In this document: piece after piece, positions 1-6,155 of the stretch | How the letters are laid out: each line of letters begins with the position of its first letter | Position numbering within the stretch: position 1 is the first letter of the stretch | From: Actinomycetes bacterium | Lineage (GTDB): Bacteria; Actinomycetota; Acidimicrobiia; Acidimicrobiales; Palsa-688 | DNA: 10,762 nt | NCBI GenBank assembly: GCA_021827225.1 | Contig: JAKAXG010000079.1 | Location: 1 to 10,762, forward strand | Direction of reading: 5' to 3' | Notes under the pieces: generated by a model | The model's input: only the letters and a program-made list of their open reading frames with translations | Database searches by the model: none | What the model was told of the DNA's origin: nothing | Program-made: the position numbers and the translations under genes

Positions 1-1
1 C

Positions 2-1513
2 GTCGACGCGGAGAACTACATCACCACCGCCGAAGCCCTGCACCATCCCGACATCGTCGGCAACGGGGACATAGTCACGATGCAGGACCCCGAGGTGGGA
101 GAGGTGCGGACCATCGGGCCCATCGCCGCTCTGTCGCAGACACCGGCCAGGCCGGGGGTAAGGGCGCCCCGGCCGGGCGAGCACTCCGATCAGATACGGG
201 CGGAGATACGGGCGGCGGGACCCGTCAGCCAACCGACGGCGGTCGCGCCGGCGGGAGGCCGGCCTCCGGGAAAGCCGCTCGATGGCATCACGGTGGTCGA
301 GTTCGCCACCATCATCGCCGCCCCGCTCGCCACCGCCCTGCTCGCCGACCTGGGCGCCCGGGTCATCAAGGTGGAACCCCTGGGCGGTGACCCCTATCGC
401 CACCTGATCCCGGGCGGCACCACCGCGGCCAAGACCACGGCCGGCAAGTCGTCGATCTGCATAGACCTCAAGACGGCGCAGGGCCGCCGCATCGCCCAGG
501 ACCTGTGCCGCTGGGCGGACGTCGTGGTGCACAACACCCGGCCGGGCGTGGCCGACCGGCTCGGGCTCGGCGAAGCCGAGCTCCGCTCCGACAATCCCCG
601 CCTGGTGTGGGTGTCGGTCACCGGCTACGGCCCGCTGAGCCCCAGCGCCAGACGGCCGGCCACCCACCCCTGCGCCGGCGCGGCCGCCGGCGGGGCGGCC
701 TTCCAGGCCGGCGGGGCCCTCGACGCCCGCTGCGCCACCCTCGACGACGTGCGCGAGATATCCCGGCAGCTGATCCGGGCGAACGACACGTCCCCCGACC
801 CGAACACGTCCGTGGTGGCCGCCGGGTCGGTGCTCATGGCCCTCCTGGCCCGGGAACGGTACGGCATCGGCCAGGCCGTGCACGTCAACATGCTCACCGC
901 CAACATGTACGCCAACGCCGACGACGCCCTCGCCTACCGGGGTAAGCCGCCCCGGCCCAGCTGCGATCCCAACCTCCACGGGTTGTCGGCCGGCTACCGG
1001 CTCTACCGCTGCGCCGACGGATGGGTGTTCCTGGCCGTCACCAGCGACGCCGAGTGGCGCCGCTGCAGCGAGGTCCTCGGGCTGGCAACCCTGACCGACG
1101 ATCCCCGCTTCGCCGACGCGTCGGCCCGCGCCGGCCACGACGCCGCCCTCACCGGGATCCTGGCGGAGGCGATCGCCTCCCGTTCGGCCGCCGAGTGGGA
1201 GGCGCTGTTCCTCGCGGCCGGACTCGCCGGCGTCCAGGCCGACGCGGCCACGCCCGGGCAGCTGTTCTCCCACCACCCCCAGGTGCTCGCCAACGATTTC
1301 GCCCCGGAATGCACCCACTCCCGGTTCGGGCCCCACCGCCGCTGGGGGCCGGTCGTGAGGGTCAACGGCGGGCCCGGCTCCTACGGCCCCGGCGTCCTGG
1401 CGGGCGAGCAGACCGAGGACCTGCTGGCCGAGATGGGGTACGGTCACGAGGAGATCAGGGACCTGAGGTCCGCCGGCGTGGTGGGCTCGGAGCCGGCGCT
1501 GTTCGAGTGGTGA
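2..1513 (+). CDS. Tandem-domain CaiB/BaiF (family III) CoA-transferase, 5' end outside window
   Basis: Family III CoA-transferases move CoA between acyl groups in the cytoplasm. The reading frame is open to the left edge, so the ATG at 80 is internal and the true start lies upstream. Visible residues 1-65 look like the C-terminal tail of a first CoA-transferase domain: a 'hPDIVGNGDIV' stretch, 'GEVRTIGPIAALSQTPARPG', then 'APRPGEHS'. After a linker, a second domain starts near visible residue 93 with the classic opening (LDGITVVEFATIIAAPLATA, then LLADLGARVIKVEP). It continues with DVVVHNTRPGVADRLGLG and NPRLVWVSVTGYGP, and ends at TGA 1511-1513. The layout is the two-domain form (about 750-800 residues) known from actinobacteria. 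At the position of the family's catalytic Asp (D in 'DxxxQAxSG'), this domain appears to have His (visible residue 222, 'HPCAGAAAGG'), so the second domain may be non-catalytic or altered. The substrate cannot be told from sequence. Confidence 0.9.
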   Translation, partial: VDAENYITTAEALHHPDIVGNGDIVTMQDPEVGEVRTIGPIAALSQTPARPGVRAPRPGEHSDQIRAEIRAAGPVSQPTAVAPAGGRPPGKPLDGITVVEFATIIAAPLATALLADLGARVIKVEPLGGDPYRHLIPGGTTAAKTTAGKSSICIDLKTAQGRRIAQDLCRWADVVVHNTRPGVADRLGLGEAELRSDNPRLVWVSVTGYGPLSPSARRPATHPCAGAAAGGAAFQAGGALDARCATLDDVREISRQLIRANDTSPDPNTSVVAAGSVLMALLARERYGIGQAVHVNMLTANMYANADDALAYRGKPPRPSCDPNLHGLSAGYRLYRCADGWVFLAVTSDAEWRRCSEVLGLATLTDDPRFADASARAGHDAALTGILAEAIASRSAAEWEALFLAAGLAGVQADAATPGQLFSHHPQVLANDFAPECTHSRFGPHRRWGPVVRVNGGPGSYGPGVLAGEQTEDLLAEMGYGHEEIRDLRSAGVVGSEPALFEW

Positions 1514-1588
1514 TGCGCTGACCGTCGCTCCCTCCGCAAGGGACGTCACGTCACCCGCAGCGTCAACTTCGCCGACATGCCGCAGTGT

Positions 1589-1606
1589 CCGAAGAGTGAC
1601 CTTCGG
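1589..1606. repeat. Perfect 6-bp inverted repeat / small hairpin
   Basis: CCGAAG (1589-1594) and CTTCGG (1601-1606) are exact inverted copies around a 6-nt spacer. It lies 75 nt past the CoA-transferase stop and about 30 nt before the repeats that lead the peptide unit. It could be a weak terminator without a U-tract or a regulator binding site. Elsewhere in 1514-1638 I see only a TCCCT/AGGGA hairpin at 1529-1543 and a GC-rich palindrome at 1620-1629. Confidence 0.35.
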
Positions 1607-1638
1607 CCACCTCAAGGATGGGCCGGCCCCGCCGACAA

Positions 1639-1667
1639 GGTAGTTGCAATTACCACTTGCAGTTACC
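1639..1667. promoter_or_regulatory. Candidate operator: near-palindrome plus direct repeat, TTGCA type
   Basis: GGTAGTTGCAATTACC (1639-1654) is a 16-bp palindrome with one unmatched base pair position; its core TTGCAA is perfect. TTGCAATTACC (1644-1654) is repeated as TTGCAGTTACC (1657-1667), an 11-mer with one mismatch at a 13-bp period. The block is A/T-rich within very G+C-rich DNA and ends exactly at the ribosome binding site of the first small ORF. Sites built on TTGCAA cores are common for MarR-like dimeric regulators, but the identity of any regulator is inference. No clear -10 element could be assigned. Confidence 0.5.
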
Positions 1668-1675
1668 AAAGGAGG
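1668..1675 (+). promoter_or_regulatory. Strong ribosome binding site for the 31-codon ORF
   Basis: AAAGGAGG is close to the ideal anti-16S complement and lies 4 nt before ATG 1680. It is the best Shine-Dalgarno match seen in the window, clearly stronger than those of the neighbouring long genes, and is the main support that the following tiny ORF is translated. Confidence 0.65.
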
Positions 1676-1679
1676 CAGT

Positions 1680-1775
1680 ATGCACACATTCAAGCGGCTC
1701 GCCCACGGCTCCCTCGCCGTGGCGGTCGTCGGGGCCCTCGCGACCCTCGTCGGCGCAGGCGTGAAGTTCTTCTGA
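1680..1775 (+). CDS. Putative 31-residue hydrophobic peptide
   Basis: Not a recognised family. The ORF begins at ATG 1680, 4 nt after AAAGGAGG, and ends at TGA 1773-1775. The peptide has a short basic N-terminus (MHTFKRLAHG), an unbroken hydrophobic stretch (SLAVAVVGALATLVGAGV, about residues 11-28) and the C-terminal tail KFF. That is the shape of a single-pass membrane peptide or an exported short hydrophobic peptide. Its stop codon overlaps the start of the next small ORF (TGATG), so the two could be translationally coupled. The pair sits between a repeat-rich upstream block and a strong hairpin, as a self-contained unit. Roles that fit but are unproven: membrane-active small protein, peptide signal, or leader peptide for the downstream GGDEF-EAL gene. 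At this length, chance cannot be excluded from sequence alone. Confidence 0.5.
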   Translation: MHTFKRLAHGSLAVAVVGALATLVGAGVKFF

Positions 1776-1864
1776 TGACACGGACCCTGCACCTCACAGG
1801 CCTGTCCGCAGCCGACGAGGAGTCGGTCATGGACAGAGCCGTCACCGCGGGTCACAAGTTCTAG
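1775..1864 (+). CDS. Putative 29-residue soluble peptide, coupled to the hydrophobic peptide
   Basis: No family recognised. ATG 1775-1777 shares its A with the TGA of the previous ORF, and TAG is at 1862-1864. No good ribosome binding site of its own is visible, so translation would depend on termination-reinitiation after the upstream ORF. The product is mostly hydrophilic with an acidic centre (SAADEESVMDRAVTAGHKF) and contrasts with the hydrophobic partner. Both peptides end in a Lys-Phe motif (VKFF and HKF). The same frame stays open upstream to 1577, but the intervening residues are Arg/Pro/Gly-rich out-of-frame translation of the hydrophobic ORF, so a longer start is unlikely. Support is weaker than for the first ORF. 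Confidence 0.35.
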   Translation: MTRTLHLTGLSAADEESVMDRAVTAGHKF

Positions 1865-1877
1865 TGACCCTCCTGAT

Positions 1878-1906
1878 CCGGTCGCCCGTCGACGGCGGGC
1901 GACCGG
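1878..1906 (+). terminator. 11-bp perfect GC-rich hairpin after the peptide ORFs
   Basis: CCGGTCGCCCG (1878-1888) pairs exactly with CGGGCGACCGG (1896-1906) across a 7-nt loop. It starts 13 nt after the TAG of the second small ORF and ends 33 nt before the GGDEF-EAL start codon. There is no T-run after it, which is common for actinobacterial terminator hairpins. It may end the peptide transcript, or act as an attenuator or barrier before the next gene. Confidence 0.55.
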
Positions 1907-1939
1907 GCAGGCCACCTGGACCGATCAAGGCGCCCACTC

Positions 1940-4036
1940 ATGGAAGATGACAACTCGAGCCTGAAGGCGTTCATGTGGACGGTGGTCGCCGTGGCCACCC
2001 CGCTGGTCGCGGTCATGCTCGTCCAGGCCGTCCACCGGGGGTTCCGCCACCTGACCCTCAGCTACGCCGTCGCCATCGTCGTGTTCAGCGCGGTGCTGAT
2101 CGTCGGGGAGCTCTTCCCGATACCCGTCGCCCGGGGAGCCGAGGCGGGCGACGAGATCACCGTGTCGAGCACGTTCGGGTTCGCCCTTCTTCTCATCACT
2201 CCCGTCGTGGTGCCCATCGCCGCTCAGGCGGTGGCGCTGGTCATAGACGGCGTCGTCCGTCACCGGCGCCTCTCCCGGCTGCCGTTCAACGTCGCCCAGT
2301 ACGCCGTGGCGTTCCTCACGGCCCGGATCATCTACAGCCGCCTCGCCGGCCAGCCGTTCACTCCGCACGCCAACCCCGGCGCACCGTACCTGGTGGCGGC
2401 GCTGGCCGGCGCCCTCGGTTTCCTGCTCGTCAACAATTTCCTGGTCGGCTGTGCCATCGCCCTCAGCGTCAGGATGAACCTGCGCCTCGTGCTACGAGGG
2501 GATCTCGCCTGGCAGATCTGGACGTCGGCCCCGCTCCTGGGTCTGGGGCCGCTGGCCGCCCAGGCCATGTCGTGGACGCCGCTGTCGGTGATTCTCCTAC
2601 TGGTGCCGATAGTCGCCCTGCACCGCAGCGGCCGGCTGGCCATGCAGCGCGAGCAGGAGGCCCTGCGCGACACGCTCACCGGTCTGGGCAACCGCAACAT
2701 GCTCCACGCCGCCACCGCCCGCGCCATGTCGGAGGGCAACGGCCGGCTGGCCATGCTCCTGCTGGACCTGGACCACTTCAAGGACATCAACGACACCCTC
2801 GGCCACGCCGTCGGAGACGAGATGCTGCTGGCGGTGAGCCGGCGGCTCACCGCCCTGTCCGGACCCCGGGACCTGGTCTGCCGCCTCGGCGGCGACGAGT
2901 TCGTCGTGCTGCGAAGACGCGAGACCTCCGAGGAGGAGCTCCGGCAGTTCGCCGAGACGCTGTGCGCGGCCGTGTGCGAGCCGGTCATCCTGGGCGGCGT
3001 CACCCTCACCGTGGGCTGCTCCGTGGGCATCGCCCTGGCGCCCGACCACGCCGGCACGCTCGCCGACCTTCTCCGCTGCGCCGACATCGCCCTCTACTCC
3101 GCCAAGACGACGAGAGGCGCGGCCTGCGTGTACGACCGGGTCAACGACCGCCACTCGGCGGCCCTGCTCGGCCTGCACGCCGACCTGCGCACCGCCTTGG
3201 ACGACGAGTCCTCCAACCAGATCTGGGTGGCCTTCCAGCCGCAACTCGACGTGCGCACGGGGACGGTCTCGTCCGTGGAGTGCCTCGCCCGCTGGCGGCA
3301 CCCCACCGTCGGGTCGGTGGAGCCGGACGTCTTCGTGCCCATCGCCGAGAACACCTCCCTCGTCAACGCCCTGCTATTCCGGATCCTCGACGCCACCCTG
3401 CGGCAGCTGACCGAGTGGGACGCCCAGGGCCTCAGCCTGAATGCCAGCGTGAACCTCTCGGCCCGGCAGCTGGCGGACATGGCCCTGCCCGACATCATCG
3501 CCCGGCACCTGGACCGCTACGACATCGCTCCGGAGCGGATCGTGCTGGAGGTGACGGAGAGCCGGCTCATGGCCAACCCCGAACACAGCAGCGCCATCCT
3601 CCGCCGGGTCCACGACATGGGTGTCCGGCTGTCGATCGACGACTTCGGGACCGGCTACTCGTCGCTCTCGTACCTACAGAAGCTGTCGGTCGACGAGCTG
3701 AAGATCGACAAGTCGTTCACCGCGGAGCTGGGCCGGTCCGGCAACGACGCCATCGTCCGCAGCACCATCGACCTGGGGCACAACCTCGGTCTGCGGGTGG
3801 TGGCGGAGGGTGTCGAGGACCTGGAGACGGCCAAGGAGCTGCGGGCGATGGGATGCGACCTGCTGCAGGGGTACCTGGTCGGGGCGCCGATGGTCGCCAC
3901 CGAGCTACCGGCCCACCTGTCCACCCTGCAGCTGTGGCTGGGCAGCCACGACAGATTCAGTGGCAGGACCCGGCGGAGCCTCGAGCCCGCCTACTCCGCA
4001 CAGGACCGCCCGATCGGGATGCTGGAAGGGAGCTGA
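1940..4036 (+). CDS. Membrane-bound GGDEF-EAL cyclic-di-GMP turnover protein
   Basis: Probably makes and/or breaks cyclic di-GMP at the inner membrane. Residues about 8-235 form an N-terminal sensor-like region with roughly six to seven membrane segments and no family I can name. A GGDEF domain follows (about 240-400): DTLTGLGNRN, LLLDLDHFKDINDTLGHAVG and an intact GGDEF at 317-321. The inhibitory RxxD site five residues before it reads GPRD, so its Arg is missing and product inhibition is probably lost. The EAL domain (about 420-670) has the signature ECL at 447-449 instead of EAL, with FQPQ, NLSARQL, EVTES, DDFGTG (567-572), LKIDKSF and AEGVE all kept. Both activities therefore look possible. 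A polar tail of about 30 residues ends the 698-residue protein. ATG 1940 has only a weak AAGG 9 nt upstream. The DUF5317 gene follows 6 nt after the stop. Confidence 0.96.
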   Translation: MEDDNSSLKAFMWTVVAVATPLVAVMLVQAVHRGFRHLTLSYAVAIVVFSAVLIVGELFPIPVARGAEAGDEITVSSTFGFALLLITPVVVPIAAQAVALVIDGVVRHRRLSRLPFNVAQYAVAFLTARIIYSRLAGQPFTPHANPGAPYLVAALAGALGFLLVNNFLVGCAIALSVRMNLRLVLRGDLAWQIWTSAPLLGLGPLAAQAMSWTPLSVILLLVPIVALHRSGRLAMQREQEALRDTLTGLGNRNMLHAATARAMSEGNGRLAMLLLDLDHFKDINDTLGHAVGDEMLLAVSRRLTALSGPRDLVCRLGGDEFVVLRRRETSEEELRQFAETLCAAVCEPVILGGVTLTVGCSVGIALAPDHAGTLADLLRCADIALYSAKTTRGAACVYDRVNDRHSAALLGLHADLRTALDDESSNQIWVAFQPQLDVRTGTVSSVECLARWRHPTVGSVEPDVFVPIAENTSLVNALLFRILDATLRQLTEWDAQGLSLNASVNLSARQLADMALPDIIARHLDRYDIAPERIVLEVTESRLMANPEHSSAILRRVHDMGVRLSIDDFGTGYSSLSYLQKLSVDELKIDKSFTAELGRSGNDAIVRSTIDLGHNLGLRVVAEGVEDLETAKELRAMGCDLLQGYLVGAPMVATELPAHLSTLQLWLGSHDRFSGRTRRSLEPAYSAQDRPIGMLEGS

Positions 4037-4042
4037 GCGCCC

Positions 4043-4609
4043 GTGTTCATTGCCTTCATGTCTCTGGTGATCATCGCCTCGGCTCCGCTGCTGGGCGGCC
4101 GGCTGGCCCTCCTCGCCGCCATCCGGCTGAAGCACACCGCCCTGATCATCGCCGCCCTGTTCGTCCAGGTGCTCATCACCGAGGTCATACCGAGAGCGCC
4201 CCGGCCACTGGACGTCGGACTGCACCTGGCCACCTACGTGGCCGCCGGATTCGCCCTATGGGCCAACCGCCGACTTCCCGGGCTCCTCGTCATCGCCGCC
4301 GGGGCGCTGTCCAACGGCGCGGTCATCGCGCTCAACGGGGGCACCCTGCCGGCGTCCAAGGCGGCTCTCCTGCGAGCCGGGTACTCCCTCAGCGAGTCCA
4401 AGTTCAAGAACAGCGGGGTACTGCCCCACCCGGTCCTGCCCTGGCTCGGGGACGTGTTCACCACCCCGGCGTGGCTGCCGTTCCGCAACGTCCTCAGCGT
4501 CGGCGACGTCGTCATCCTGGTCGGAACGGCGGTGCTGGTGCACACCGTGAGCCGGAGCTGGCTGGCCCGCCGGCCCTTCGCCAGGCGGGCCCCCTCGCCC
4601 GCGGGCTGA
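4043..4609 (+). CDS. DUF5317 family membrane protein
   Basis: A 188-residue integral membrane protein of unknown function. It has about five hydrophobic segments: residues 2-18, 31-50, 58-74, 79-97 and 150-168. Family-like features are NGGTLPAS (98-104) after the fourth segment, LGDVF (135-139) and NVLSVGDVVILVG (149-161), with a basic C-terminal tail facing presumably the cytoplasm. The start is taken as GTG 4043, 6 nt after the GGDEF-EAL stop, with GGAAGGGA inside the end of that gene as the likely ribosome binding site; ATG 4058 is an alternative five codons in. The tight spacing suggests one transcript with the GGDEF-EAL gene and possibly a shared membrane role, which is inference. The family name is assigned by recognising these motifs by eye. 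Confidence 0.82.
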   Translation: MFIAFMSLVIIASAPLLGGRLALLAAIRLKHTALIIAALFVQVLITEVIPRAPRPLDVGLHLATYVAAGFALWANRRLPGLLVIAAGALSNGAVIALNGGTLPASKAALLRAGYSLSESKFKNSGVLPHPVLPWLGDVFTTPAWLPFRNVLSVGDVVILVGTAVLVHTVSRSWLARRPFARRAPSPAG

Positions 4610-4618
4610 CCGGCGGGG

Positions 4619-6097
4619 CTATTCGAAGGCGGTGACGCCGCCGGCGGCCAGGTGCGCCGGCCGGCCGATGAACTCCTCCTTGGTCATCGCCGTCATGGTG
4701 TCCGCGTCGGTGCTGTAACCCCACGCCCGGCGGCCATCGGGGAGCAGGCAGGCCATCAGGGCCCGCTCCGGTCCCTCCTTGCCGTGCATGACCGTGTACG
4801 CCTCGATCTCCACGGGACCGTCGTGGTCGTCCACCGCCTGACGGGTCGGGGTGGCGTCGACCTCCTCCTGGACGTCCTGCCAGCGGAAGCCGGCCGCCGG
4901 GGGCTCGGTCGAGTAGACGCCCATGGCGTGCTTGGTCAGGTATCCGCCGTTGGCCGTGACCAGGCCGAGGGTCCCCGGATCCGACCGGAGGACAGAGACC
5001 ATGGTGGCGATCGAGTGGGTCACGTAGTTGTTCAGCGGGCCGCCGGCGAAGGTGAGACCACCGGTGACGGTCAGCTGCCTCTCCTGCGACAGGCCGATCT
5101 CGGTGGCGGCCACCTGCACGGCGGAGGGGAAGCAGCTGTAGAGGTCGACGTGGCCGAGGTCGTCCACCCCGACGCCTGCCAGCTCGAGCACCCGCCGGCC
5201 GGCCGCCCGGATCGCCGGTGAGCGGCCCAGCGTCCACCGGTTGGACACCATGTAGGTGTCGTGGGCGTCCGTGCCGGCGTGCAGGAAGACCCACCTGTCA
5301 CGCGGCACGCCGGCCGCTTCGGCCGCCTCGGCCGAGCAGATCACCACGGCGGCGGCCTGATCGAGATCCCAGTTCGAGTTCATGGCCTTGGTGTAGGGGA
5401 AGCCGACCATCCGGTTGTCGGGAGAGGGCGTGCGGATCTCCTCGGCGGTCATGGGCTTGCGGAACCAGGCGTAGGGGTTGGCCACGGCGACGGCGTTGAA
5501 GCGCTCCCACAACCGCGAGATGCGGACCCGGTGCTCGTCGAGGGTCTCGCCCCGGTCCCGGCGGATGGCGCTCTCGAAGGTGGGATAGAAGTGGACGGGC
5601 ATCTCGAAGCCGCGACTCCGCTCGTTGTCGCTGCTCATGGGGATCTCCGAGCCGATTTGCCGGTCCGGCTCGACGCCTGGCGCCTGGCGGGTGACGCTCC
5701 TCTCGATACCGGCCGCCCGCATCCGCCGGCGGGACCATATGGCCTCGGCTCCGACCAGGACGGCCACGCCGAGATCGCCGTTGGAGATCTCCCGGGCCAG
5801 AAGGTTGACCACCGACTGCGGGGTGTTCCCACCGTCCCCGGTCAGAGCCGTCCGGGCCTGGGAAGCTCCGATCCGCTCGGCCACCAGGCGGCCCGGATCC
5901 GGGTAGCTCCAGGCTCCCTTCACCGCAACGATCAGCTCGCTCCGCCTCAGCATCCCGGAGCCACCCGAGTCGCTGGCCGCGGCGGACACCGCCTCGGCCA
6001 TCATGGCGGCCGGCTCCAGCGCCTCCTCCAGGTTCTCCGGGCGCTGGACGAACTGCCCGGCGCCCACCAGAACCGGTGTCCGAGGATCAATGCTCAT
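4619..6097 (-). CDS. Thiolase-superfamily protein (atypical acetyl-CoA acetyltransferase)
   Basis: A 492-residue cytoplasmic protein of the thiolase fold, like the mycobacterial proteins annotated as acetyl-CoA acetyltransferase. The N-terminus RTPVLVGAGQFVQRP is typical, followed by GGNTPQ (89-94), VAVLVGAEA, VDLYSCFPSAVQ (Cys322), GGPLNNYVTH (His361) and NGGYLTKH (383-390). Judged by eye, the usual thiolase nucleophile Cys falls at GGNTPQ and is absent, the GHP histidine position reads GGP, and the C-terminal CxG cysteine position reads NGG. This subgroup shares those changes, so the true reaction and substrate are uncertain; an acyl-CoA ligand is likely. ATG 6097 has no clear ribosome binding site. 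The gene follows the phosphatase-fold gene on the same strand after 58 nt and converges with DUF5317 across only 9 nt. Confidence 0.88.
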   Translation of the reverse strand: MSIDPRTPVLVGAGQFVQRPENLEEALEPAAMMAEAVSAAASDSGGSGMLRRSELIVAVKGAWSYPDPGRLVAERIGASQARTALTGDGGNTPQSVVNLLAREISNGDLGVAVLVGAEAIWSRRRMRAAGIERSVTRQAPGVEPDRQIGSEIPMSSDNERSRGFEMPVHFYPTFESAIRRDRGETLDEHRVRISRLWERFNAVAVANPYAWFRKPMTAEEIRTPSPDNRMVGFPYTKAMNSNWDLDQAAAVVICSAEAAEAAGVPRDRWVFLHAGTDAHDTYMVSNRWTLGRSPAIRAAGRRVLELAGVGVDDLGHVDLYSCFPSAVQVAATEIGLSQERQLTVTGGLTFAGGPLNNYVTHSIATMVSVLRSDPGTLGLVTANGGYLTKHAMGVYSTEPPAAGFRWQDVQEEVDATPTRQAVDDHDGPVEIEAYTVMHGKEGPERALMACLLPDGRRAWGYSTDADTMTAMTKEEFIGRPAHLAAGGVTAFE

Positions 6098-6103
6098 GGA
6101 TGG

Positions 6104-6109
6104 AATCTA
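6104..6109 (-). promoter_or_regulatory. Candidate -10 element for leaderless start of the thiolase-like gene
   Basis: On the minus strand, TAGATT (a TANNNT hexamer) lies 6 nt before ATG 6097, and no Shine-Dalgarno sequence is present. This spacing is what leaderless transcripts of actinobacteria show. No -35 element is evident, and the gene may equally be read through from the upstream gene. Confidence 0.35.
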
Positions 6110-6155
6110 GTAAGCCCGGGTCGGCGACGCGGGCCTACCTGTTCCTGGAAGCCGG

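Noticed and set aside
80..82. ATG as the start of the CoA-transferase
   Set aside because: The frame is open upstream to the window edge and the residues before it continue a CoA-transferase domain tail.
1620..1629. Palindrome GGGCCGGCCC as a regulator site
   Set aside because: A GC-only palindrome of this length is expected by chance in such G+C-rich DNA.
1577..1864. 95-codon reading of the second small ORF from an upstream ATG
   Set aside because: The extra N-terminal part runs through the operator-like repeats and the first small ORF and is Arg/Pro-rich; it has no ribosome binding site.
1975..4635. 886-codon plus-strand ORF across the GGDEF-EAL and DUF5317 genes
   Set aside because: Its product is Arg/Pro/Gly/His-rich, typical of an out-of-frame reading of G+C-rich genes, while the true frames show complete GGDEF, EAL and DUF5317 motifs.
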